Shown piece after piece: positions 55,816-64,000 of a DNA stretch of 64,000 nt. Position numbers and translations under genes: made by a program. A model generated the notes under the pieces. The model had not been told where the DNA came from. It ran no database searches and saw only the letters and a program-made list of their open reading frames with translations. The DNA lies in NCBI GenBank assembly GCA_036346225.1, contig JARFIW010000941.1:1850001-1914000 (forward strand), in the 5' to 3' direction. This stretch comes from Platerodrilus igneus (Eukaryota > Arthropoda > Insecta > Coleoptera > Lycidae). Position 1 is the stretch's first letter. Every line of letters begins with the position of its first letter.

Positions 55816-57990
55816 AAAAATAGATTAAGGCACTTAAATTTTTTATCACTAAATTTCACCATCAACGACTCCCCATCAAGTGTGACTCGAAAATGGTTTG
55901 GAAGTGACGGATTCAGAAAATGACTTACAAAGACAGTTGGACCGGACTAAATCTTATTATAACAGATGTTTAACACGCCGTGTGTATGAAGCAAATTGAA
56001 AACCTTGAGGTAGTTCGTGAACAATAAGGTGTGCACACGGATTTTTAAAGGATTATACTGCTGTTCACGACTTTACAAACCAGGTTTCAAAACACCTGAA
56101 TAGTTTTATATGAGTGTGGTTACAAAATGTTGAACTTAACCTTACAATTTAACTAAAATAGAAAATAACAAATTGCATGTTGTTTTTCATATGGGACCAA
56201 GGACTTATTAAAGATTCGACAACCTATTCAAATTTGCAAATAAATATCTTTGGCAAATTTTTTTCGATTGCCTTAATATGTCTACGTTGTTCCGAAAAAC
56301 AATTTTTTTATGTAGTAAAAAATTTGCTATTTTTTTTTTATATCAAACATTTAATTTGGGTTATACAAGGATTAAAAACAGTTTACTATAATTTTTTTTA
56401 ATTGCTGTTTTATGTAAATATTAGGATGAAGAGCGCTGTTTGAAAACATTTTACTATATATTTCTAATTTCTGTTTTTTCTAAATATTTCTTGTCTACAC
56501 AGAATATCGTATCACAATAGGACACTACATAAATGTACAAAAGCTGGTAAGATAGGATGAGGAAATACGAAATATAAGTAATACCACTAAAATTTTGGGA
56601 TAGAAGATAAAAATGTGTGCTTACTACCTATACACTTTTCATACGAATATACCAAATAGCAGTACATTTTTCTATTCAAAAGACTAAACACGAAAAACTT
56701 CACTTCTAAGCGAATTACAGTTTGATAGAAACTCGAAGCAAGAGCAGATAGCTATTGTGGACTGCAACGCTAGCGCGTTACTTTAGGAAACATTAGGTAG
56801 TAGAAATGAGTGAATTAATTTCAGTTAGTTAAATTAGTTTTTAACACGAAAACACTGTTCAAAATTTAGAAGCTGTGATAGTTTACATTTAATAATGTTG
56901 CTATTATAATATGATATTAAATTAGAATAAAATTAAAATAGCAAAACATCTAGTTAGTACATTAAATATAAATGGTAATAAAAATCGGAACTTTATAACG
57001 CTTTGCATTAAATTGAAACAATTACAGATATACACCGTGAAACATCCGTCATAATAAAGTTATCTGTACAAATTCAGACGGGTTCAAGAAACAGCACTCA
57101 TAGAAACATACACTTTAATAACCTTAAATTCACAAAACCAGTAATAAAATTAACGCGTTGCGAACGACGAATGACGCAATTTTCTGTACTAAATGTAAAT
57201 GCGCGGGAACAAAATAACGGTTTGTACGGACAAACGGAATTAGGATAGTTTGACTCGCCATCCGCGAGAAGAAAAAGTACCATACAACGACCGTGGCACG
57301 TAAAACCGATAGATAGCAAAAGAAGGGGATCAGAGTATTATTAAATAGCAGACCGGAAACTCTCAAACTTGACCTCGGTACGAAATGACTTGAAAACATA
57401 GGTATTCGAAGTTAACGTGACGGTATCCAAACCCTGAGGTTCTTAGTGACGAAACAGGGTTTTGAACGCGAAAAATGCGGATGTGATTACCGGTATGTTG
57501 GAGAGTGACCAGTGTTGGGAGCTTTTATTAACCACAATAAATTAAATTTTTACTTGTAACAGGTTTTTCTCGGAATGTCGTAGGAGCCTCTAAAAGAGTA
57601 AAACAAAAACTGCAAGTTAATTGAATTTCTTGTTATCCAGATTGTAACCATCACATGCTATTTGTTATATAAATTAACTGAAATTGATTGTTAATATATG
57701 TAAATGTGTCGAGCTTAGTAGTAAGAAGGACTATTTACGTTGGTGAACGCCTACGTAAATTCAAAGCGTACTATCTAGAATTTTCGTAAATAAATGCTCA
57801 TTATTATATTTGTAAAATAGCAAGTAAAATTTACATTGATTAGTTCTCGACTAAGTTGAATCAATGTTAATCTAAAGTTTTTGTTTTAGCTAAACGCGTT
57901 AGATAGGTGTAATGGGGTTCCATGAACCTCTAAAAGCAGAAAAATCTGCTCAGAACCGTTACTCGGAACAACTACCTCCTAGGTAGGCTT
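55816..57990. other. AT-rich non-coding stretch
   Basis: No gene recognised. The minus frames at 57098-57399 are overlapping, Cys/Phe-rich and unconserved. Confidence 0.45.
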
Positions 57991-58190
57991 TAATTGTGTT
58001 TTCAGGTGGGTTGGCGCTCAAGGTCTTTGCATCCCAGTTGTGTGAGTATATGATCAGATCATCCAGGTAAACGATAACGAATTTTTGGAGATATCCAGGT
58101 AGCACCGCTTGGGTCATTAGCATTTGGAAGCTGGTTGGTGCGTTTTTGAGATCAAACGGAATTACTTTAAATTGGTAACAGGCGCCATCT
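57990..58190 (-). pseudogene. LTR-element reverse transcriptase fragment
   Basis: On minus: TAFTTPDGACYQFKVIPFD leading into LKNAPTSFQMLMTQAVLPGY, then IVYLDDLIIYSHNWDAKTL with the catalytic YLDD near 58040-58065. It is a Gypsy-type RT core, intact over about 60 codons, ending near 57990 without RNase H. It is joined upstream, in transcript order, to a Gag region with no protease between, so it belongs to an internally deleted element. Confidence 0.8.
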
Positions 58191-58874
58191 GGGGTGGTGA
58201 AGGCGGTGTAGAATTTGTCGGTCTGTTGGTGACTGCTGTGCGTGTCATCTCATTGAAATTCGCTTCGATTCTGGTTTGGCGGGTCACCATTTCTGATATC
58301 CTAGTGCGAATGTGGCACTGGATCGGGTTTCGCAGTACTGGAAGCAGCAGGTCGATGAGTAGCTCCAGGTCTTGGTCAATATCTATTTTTAAGCGACGGG
58401 TTTGGACTGCTTTGGTGCTTAAGTTTGTTTTGTGCCAAAATATTCGGCGGTTGGTTTGGCCTTGATGGCTGGGCTGTCGTATTCGTCTAGGAACAGCTTC
58501 CTAAACTGATGGTAATCAGTTTGAAACGCTTTGTAAGTGGCCCACCATGTAGCTCAAGATCCTTGTAGCTGCGCTATCGTGGTTGGTAGTACGGTCTCGA
58601 TTCTTTCCATCTTCTGGAGGAACTCAAACGGGTCCTCTAGTGGTGTGCCCGAAAAAGTTGGTTTCTCGGCGTCTGCTGTGGTGATGCGATGTAGGTCTTC
58701 CACTAGCATCTTAACGGTGGTCGTTATTTGAGGTTGGGCACCACTAGATTGTTTCAGTTCCAGAACTGTTGGATGTGTTGTGCTGGTCCCTTGAGCAGGT
58801 GGATGTTGTTCGATGACGTGTTGCATCTTGGCAGGCTGGTTTGTGTTGTTGGTCTGGCTCCGTGTCTCAGGCAT
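58191..58874 (-). pseudogene. gag: Gag-like region of a deleted LTR element
   Basis: Minus-strand ATG at 58872-58874. The N-terminal part is Gln/Thr/Pro-rich (MPETRSQTNNTNQPAKMQHV), then KPTFSGTPLEDPFEFLQKME, the opening of a retrotransposon Gag domain. After a stop near 58552 the domain goes on (ATWWATYKAFQTDYHQFRKL), then a Leu-rich segment (DQDLELLIDLLLPVLRNPIQ) and TRQTRIEANFNEMTR. It fuses directly into RT sequence near 58195. A start just after the LTR leader supports this ATG. Confidence 0.7.
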
Positions 58875-59032
58875 GTTGTCCTGCGTTCGTAATCGTCTTT
58901 TTCTAAAGGCCCCTGAGGTTGGGCGACATTGTTTTATCCGGCTAGGTTTTGCGCGACTAGATATTGTGCAACGATTTCTAGTAAAACAATCAAGTTTGAT
59001 TTTTATTCGTCAGTTTCGGGATGCATTAGAAC

Positions 59033-59140
59033 ATATATACAACACTTACAATCTAAAACATAACATATATACAAGGATGAAATATATACAACAATTACAA
59101 TTTAGGAAATAACATATATACACAAGAGTGAAATATCTAC
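59033..59140 (-). repeat. About 50-bp tandem repeat, two units plus
   Basis: ATATATAC or ATATCTAC recurs at 59033, 59082 and 59133, with CAA.A.TTACAAT.TA and AACATATATACA between. Confidence 0.8.
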
Positions 59141-59509
59141 AAAGGCCTATAAGGCATTGTACGTTTTGCGTCGGTCCGCTGCGTTTCGGTACGCCTTCCT
59201 CACAGCGGAACTTCTAGGATCGTTCGGGCGGACGAGTGTTTGTTTTACGCCGTTGTACGGGATCCTGGCGGTGTTCAAAGGGACGGCTTGCGACTCCACG
59301 GGCGGTGGCGATAGCGGTGACACTGGTCGTGGTGGGAAAGGCGCTCGCTGTAGGAACTGGCGGAGTAGGTGTCGCTCTCGTAATCGCTGTCGTCGTTGTT
59401 CGTTCCCTCCTTTCCGTCGCCGCAGGTGCTGCTCTCGGCGTCGTCATGTGTTCTTTACTGCCGTGGCGCCGCCCATGCAGCGCTGTGCGTTGGTGTCGGA
59501 TGGTTTTGG

Positions 59510-59690
59510 GCTAGAGAAAGCGCCAAAGCTTCGGCGTCATCGTGCTGCCTCGGGCTCAGAGCAGAGCCGAGGTCTTCTTCGACGATGCCCCGGGCTAGGA
59601 GAAGCGCCAGGGTATTCCGGTGGTTCCTCTGGCTAAAAGAAGCGCTGAGGTCTCGACTGTTTCCCCACTAAGCTAGGGGAAGCGCTAGAT
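59510..59690 (-). repeat. Four spaced copies of a GCTAGRRGAAGCGC motif
   Basis: Copies start at 59510, 59594, 59632 and 59672 (plus-strand reading), in GC-rich sequence downstream of the LTR TATA box on minus. They could form RNA hairpins or protein-binding sites in the R/U5 region. Confidence 0.7.
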
Positions 59691-59899
59691 GATCGAGTCC
59701 AGTAACGGTCTAGTCGAAATGCAGCTTGTTTTATACTTATTCTTGAGGATGGTGGGGCGACCTGCAGCCAATCAGCGTGCGCGATTTTTGTGTTGGGGGT
59801 TGTAGTCATCGTAAAAGGGGCGAGCCGTGTTAAGGTATATATGCAGGTGTTGTGACCGCGCGCCCTTCTTATAAAGATGTACATTGTCACGAGACAAGG

Positions 59900-60623
59900 T
59901 CGGTGATAATAGCTATAATGGTATTAGATTAATAAAATAAGTTTTGGTAGAATTAATTTCGTTTTTTATTAAAATGTCTATGTACTGATTTTATCGGCAA
60001 AGAATCCCTACGTCTACATTGCTTAATATGGGATTTTAACGCTTTTGTTAATATCGTGTACCTGTTTCACTTAATCTTTAGTTTCCCGAATTTAAAGTGA
60101 CCAATAAAAACTAGTCTGTAACAAATGCTTTTCATTTTTATAGAGCTAACAACTTTTTATTGTTGAACCTGATTTGCTAACTTCTAAATTACTTTGCGCT
60201 TTTAACACTCAAGAATCGCCGTACAATTACATTAACCTCTTGACAATTTTGAGTGGAAAGGTTTTAAAATAACAAACTATTGTTCCATCTAGTTCAGGCT
60301 TTGCCTGACCACAATAAGGGTTTAGCTTTATACAGCTACTTTCCATTTTCGACACTACATTTTGTAATGGAAGAACTAGTTGCAATAACACTACAAGCAC
60401 TCAGAATGACAAGGGTAAAACAATTTTAAAAGTGGACCTCTACGAATCTATCACCGTCGTATACAAACGTTCTAAAGTATAGGTGCTGAAAAAAGTTCTA
60501 ACATAATAAAGTAGTTTTGATATTGTCCTTTAAATCAAACTCAATTTAAATTTGTGCACATTTAGTTCTAAAACAATCTTTAAAACATTCAACTGTATAA
60601 TAGAGATCAACAAAATTGCATAC
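59900..60623. other. Probable intron of the receptor gene
   Basis: AT-rich, no coding sequence. It lies immediately downstream, on minus, of the donor at 60618-60623. No further receptor exon was recognised here. Confidence 0.5.
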
Positions 60624-60798
60624 CTATCGATAGATATCGCCATGAGGGAAAATACTGAAGCGCATATTGACAGTACTGCTATAAATTGAGATATCTTGCA
60701 ATAAAGCGTTCCAAATGGCCAATGTGAATTCAGCATGTAAACGTAATTGAAGGTTACGTTGAGGGTCGAAACCATTGCATCTGCCACAGATAGATTCA
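60624..60798 (-). CDS. Tachykinin-like peptide receptor, TM2-TM3 exon
   Basis: Internal exon of a class A G-protein-coupled receptor. On minus it opens after an acceptor (CTTTTGTTCCAG, ending at 60799) and ends at a donor (GTATGC from 60623). The 175 bases are fully open and encode TM2 (NLSVADAMVSTLNVTFNYVY), an extracellular loop with WPFG and the conserved TM3 cysteine (YCKISQFIAVLSICASVFSL), and the start of the DRY motif (MAISIDR). The intron falls inside the Arg codon (phase 2), a position shared by many class A receptors. The ADAMVSTLN and HWPFG motifs point to the insect tachykinin receptor TkR99D-like group. Exons for TM1 and TM4-7 were not found in the window; the former would lie above 61 kb. 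Confidence 0.85.
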
Positions 60799-60809
60799 CT
60801 GGAACAAAA

Positions 60810-61190
60810 GCTTTGATTAGAGATACAGCTAAATGGTTATAATTTATGTATCTAGCTTTGTAGCGCTAACATGAAAAGGTTCAAAATGATATTTTGCAGC
60901 GCAGTTAAAGATTTATGAGAGACATTATTCTTAGGGTGAAAGTAAAACTTATTACTTTAACATTCTCAAAGAAAGGTTTTATTTAACTAGTATTGTCAGT
61001 AAAAGAATTTGGTTCCGGTCGGTTGTGAATTTACGGCTTGCTTCTAACTTCAAAAAGGAATTTATACTTTAAAAAATTATTAAAGTAATTTTGTAAATTT
61101 AAACTAATAATAAATAGATTGTGTTTGACTCGGATTTGGTGAAACTTGCCTAAACATATTACAATATAGTTTTTAAAAAGCTTTTTTCTA
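60810..61190. other. Intronic flank upstream of the receptor exon
   Basis: AT-rich sequence between the receptor exon and the mariner element. No other feature is seen. Confidence 0.5.
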
Positions 61191-61192
61191 TA

Positions 61193-61686
61193 CAGTGTGT
61201 ACAGTATAAAATGTAGTACATGGGGATCTTGGAAACTGTAGGAGATACGATCTGGGTTAAATGGGACAAAAGTTGCATAATCATGAGGGTATCTCAGATC
61301 GGTTTTCAAATTTCAAAAATTTTTCATAGGTTACTAGATAGAGGCAAAAAACACAAAATTGACGATTTCTTTATTTGCTCGTAGTTAGTCTACTAATTGA
61401 AATAGAATGTTCAAATTTGGTACATCATGGTAATTCCCCATTGCGCTTCACATTTTCAACTTAGATTTTGTCTAGGGCATCTAGATTTTGCATGACGATG
61501 TTCAACTTTTTATTTTTAAATAGCCGCCATATTAAATTTTTACATTTTTGAAATGCTGACAAAAACCCTTTCCAAAGAGGTATAACATGGCTATGTTTGA
61601 TTGAATCAAAATACTAAAAATCACATAATTATGTTTTGGTCATAGTAGGCTTTAATTTCCATTATGACAAAGAGAAACAATTGCTC
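61193..61686 (+). repeat. Left terminal inverted repeat, about 494 bp
   Basis: Matches the reverse complement of 63064-63558 throughout; for example GGAAACTGTAGGAGATACGA and GGTAATTCCCCATTGCGCTT occur in both. The inner end is at ATTGCTC. Confidence 0.9.
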
Positions 61687-61798
61687 AACATCTGAGAAAC
61701 ATCAAAGTTTGTCCTTTATTTTATGTTTCAAGTAGTGCAGTTTAAAAAAACAGTTAATTAATTTACATAGAAATTTAAGCAAAGCATTTGCGCTTGAA

Positions 61799-62819
61799 AT
61801 GGATCGCTTTACTAACCGTCATAAATATCAAATGTTACAATGTTTTATTCTTTCTGGAAGGAATGATGTTAAAGCCGCTGAATTGTATTTAAATAAATAC
61901 CCACAAAAACATCAACCAAACAGATGTATGTTTTGGGAGATTACAAAATAATTTAATAAATTATGGTAGTTTTAGCTTGTCTAAGAGAAATAGGCAAATT
62001 AAAAAGATAATGAAAACAGCGTTTTACAAACAGTTGTCGAAAATCCTCGTACTTCTCTTAGACAAATTCAGAATATAACAGATGTTGCTCATTCTACGGC
62101 AAGAGCTATTTTAAAACGATTCAAGTACCATTCATATCATGAACGACCATGTCAGGGATTGCGTACTGAAGATCAAATTCGAAGAATGGAATTTTGTGTT
62201 TGGTGCAACGAAAATTCAAATTTTGCATATACAATTTTGTGGTCTGACGAAAGTCGATTTACGAATTGTGGTATGTTCAACCGCAAAAAGACAATTTTTT
62301 GGTCAGATGAAAATCCACATTTGAACCGCCAAGTTAGACATCAAGTTAAATGGGGATTCAACGTCTGGATTGGTATTACTGGAAGGTACATTATAGGTCC
62401 GTTTTTTTATGATGCAAATTTAAACTCTGCATTTAAACTCTGTGGCAGATAGACTAATGGAGCTTCCACTCGCTACTTTGCAAAATATGATTTTTTCAAA
62501 ATGATGGCGCTCCACCACACAATGCTGAGCTTATTTTTTTAATTCTGAGTATAATGAAAACTGGATTGGAAATCGGGAACCAATTAAGTGGCCGGCGAGA
62601 TCACCGGATTTAACTCCTCTAGATTTCTTTATATGGGGCCATTTAAAAAGTCGTGTGTACTCAAAAAAGTATGATAATGTAGGCCAATTACAACAAGCAG
62701 TCCAAGAGGCCGTAAATAAAATAACTCCAACTATGATAAGACGATCTTGTAAAGATGTTTATAAAAGGTGTCGGTTGTGTGTTCAACAAAATGGGGGGTT
62801 ATTTGAACATTTAAAATAA
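61799..62819 (+). pseudogene. Mariner-type DDD transposase (frameshifted)
   Basis: ATG at 61799 starts MDRFTNRHKYQMLQCFILSG with an N-terminal helix-turn-helix of the type that reads NDVKAAELYLNKYP. Frame changes occur near 61930 and 62015. The central part has VVENPRTSLRQIQN, then the first catalytic block YTILWSDESRFTN (near 62230-62268) and KWGFNVWIGITGRYIIGPFF. After shifts near 62435 and 62535 come a QNDGAPPHNAEL block (second D, near 62500) and WPARSPDLTPLDFFIWG (third D, near 62625). If one base is missing in the T-run near 62535, 39 residues separate the last two aspartates. The end is a NGGLFEHLK tail and TAA at 62817-62819. Confidence 0.87.
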
Positions 62820-63063
62820 ATAATGAATTCATGTGGCTGACTATTGTTATATTTTTTTTCCTTGATTGTTAATTTGCAATTGTTTGAACATGAATGACCA
62901 CTAAAAACAGCTTAAATAATATTTTGTATTGAATAGATGCTAGTTTGTATTTATTCTTTGTTAATGCATAGTTATGTAAGTTCTGATTAATACAGATTTA
63001 TTTTTAATTTTCTACGTTTTTTACTGTTTTTATTACCACTGAAAATTGAGTTTAAAACTTTTA

Positions 63064-63558
63064 GAGCAATTGTTTCTCTTTGTCATAATGGAAATTAAAG
63101 CCTACTACGACCAAAACATAATTATATGATTTTTAGTGTTTTGATTCAATCAAACATAGCCATGTTATACCTCCTTGGAAAGGGTTTTTTTATCAACATT
63201 TCAAAAATGTAAAAATCCAATATGGCGGCTATTTAAAAATAAAAAATTGAACATCGTCTTGCAAAATCTAGATGCCCTAGACAAAATCTAAGTTGAAAAT
63301 GTGAAGCGCAATGGGGAATTACCATGATATACCAAATTTGAACAGTCTATTTTAATTAGTAGACTAACTACGAGCAAATAAAGAAATCGTCAATTTTGTG
63401 TTTTTGCCTCTATCTAGTAACTTATGAAAAATTTTTGAAATTTGAAAATCAATCTGAGATACCCTCATGATTATGCAACTTTTGTCCCATTTAACCAAGA
63501 TCGTATCTCCTACAGTTTCCAAGATTCCCATGTACTGCATTTTATACTGTACACACTG
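63064..63558 (-). repeat. Right terminal inverted repeat, about 495 bp
   Basis: Inverse of the left repeat, beginning at GAGCAAT on the inner side and ending CACTG-TA at 63558. Confidence 0.9.
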
Positions 63559-63559
63559 T

Positions 63560-63655
63560 ATACACAGATATACATGCACGTGCGCACACAAAGCTCACAC
63601 ACAAAAAAACCACGCAACACACCGATACACACACGCGCGCGTGCGCGCGTTTCTT
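63560..63655. repeat. Degenerate (CA)n / (CG)n simple repeat
   Basis: Runs such as CACACACACGCGCGCGTGCGC near 63630-63650 follow directly after the transposon end. Confidence 0.85.
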
Positions 63656-64000
63656 GTTGCAAGTGATAACGACTAATAATTATTCAAGTAAATAACTTTA
63701 TTTTACGTCCAAAAATAACACACATAAACTTGACTTTTAAAAATTCATTGCTTGACATTTCCCTCCTTCAACAAACGTTCCTCGTATTTTATCTTAAACC
63801 AGCGACCTGTTGCCCAATACCATGACGACATCATCCACCAGGGTCCATGTACTGATGACTGTGGTCAGCAACACAAGAGACCGCTAACACTCGGCCATTC
63901 TGACTGGATGATAGTCGTTCTAAACCTATGTCAATTGCATCAGTGCTAACTGCCAACTCAGTGCCTATGGACGCCTGTCCCGACGGCTGAACAATAGCCT
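63656..64000 (-). other. Possible 3' end of an LTR-type element, minus strand, running off the window
   Basis: On minus, GAAGGAGGGAAA (a polypurine-like tract near 63760-63771) precedes TGTCAAGCAATG, and about 103 bases later GCAACA closes a TG...CA unit holding an AATAAA. Upstream near 63870-63905 is an A-box-like TGGCCGAGTGTTAGCGG of tRNA type. The two readings (short LTR or tRNA-derived repeat) cannot be settled here. Weak protein similarity around 63770-63830 is not recognised. Confidence 0.3.

Larger units (their letters stand above)
58929..59899 (-). mobile_element. GC-rich LTR of the deleted element (edges approximate)
   Basis: On minus it contains a TATA box TATAAAA at 59729-59735, a GC-rich R/U5-like region (about 59160-59700), a 50-bp repeat (59033-59140) and an AATAAA near 59005, followed by CAATGTCGCCCAACC, which resembles a primer-binding site, near 58925-58940. 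The GC-rich segment gives open frames in several registers, which I do not regard as genes. No matching second LTR is seen below 57.99 kb, so the element is truncated. Confidence 0.6.
61193..63558 (+). mobile_element. Mariner/Tc1-superfamily transposon with very long inverted repeats
   Basis: The ends read TA-CAGTGTGTACAG at the left and the exact inverse at the right (CTGTACACACTG-TA), with TA on each side as the target. The inverted repeats extend about 495 bp inward (61193-61686 and 63064-63558) with scattered mismatches. One transposase gene lies between. Total length is about 2.37 kb. It is inserted upstream of the receptor exon on its minus strand, so probably in an intron. Confidence 0.9.

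Noticed and set aside
57098..57399. Possible Cys-rich peptide gene on minus
   Set aside because: Two overlapping frames, no splice sites and no conserved spacing of cysteines.
59157..59890. Long overlapping frames in GC-rich DNA
   Set aside because: Open in several registers on both strands with Arg/Ser/Cys-rich content, as expected from GC-rich sequence in an LTR; no domain recognised.

Overview
The window is strongly AT-rich eukaryotic DNA, almost certainly from an insect. The clues are an errantivirus-like LTR element with an Env-type reading frame, insect-type DNA transposons (piggyBac, mariner, hAT, MULE) and one spliced exon of a tachykinin-like peptide receptor. The order of insect cannot be fixed from the sequence. 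Most coding-looking sequence is transposon-derived, and most of it is broken by frameshifts. No bacterial-style operon, rRNA, functional tRNA or CRISPR array is present.

Layout. 1-7700: Ty3/Gypsy errantivirus-like provirus (leader with 90-bp repeats, gag, protease, RT, RNase H, integrase, partial env, 3' LTR); its 5' LTR lies off the window. 8.9-10.1 kb: decayed MULE transposase. 10.28-10.58 kb: tRNA-derived SINE with perfect 14-bp target duplications; further copies lie at 15.5, 31.4 and 35.8 kb. 15.1-29.5 kb: a piggyBac transposon split by a complete Gypsy-type LTR retrotransposon (19017-28892) with 1.75-kb LTRs about 99.3% identical. 30.1-32.5 kb: a possible host terminal exon and a Jockey-like LINE, both on the minus strand. 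34.3-40.8 kb: a craniofacial-development-protein-2-like LINE interrupted by a complete hAT element (35493-39314) flanked by an 8-bp target duplication. 40.9-52.3 kb: a zone of old, mutually similar blocks in repeated order, some with a primer-binding-site-like TTGGCGCC; it probably represents a decayed LTR family. 51 kb: an internally deleted mariner. 58.0-59.9 kb: a gag-RT deletion derivative of another LTR element with a GC-rich LTR. 60.6 kb: the receptor exon. 61.2-63.56 kb: a mariner/Tc1-type element with terminal inverted repeats near 495 bp.

How the parts relate. The host signal is thin: one confident exon (60624-60798, minus) and two candidate minus-strand exons (55523-55620 and 30116-30306). 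The window may therefore lie largely inside long introns of one or more minus-strand genes packed with nested transposons. The nesting gives relative ages: the piggyBac predates the 19-29 kb LTR element, the LINE at 34-41 kb predates the hAT, and the Jockey-like LINE predates its SINE. All identifications come from reading motifs by eye; no database search was run.
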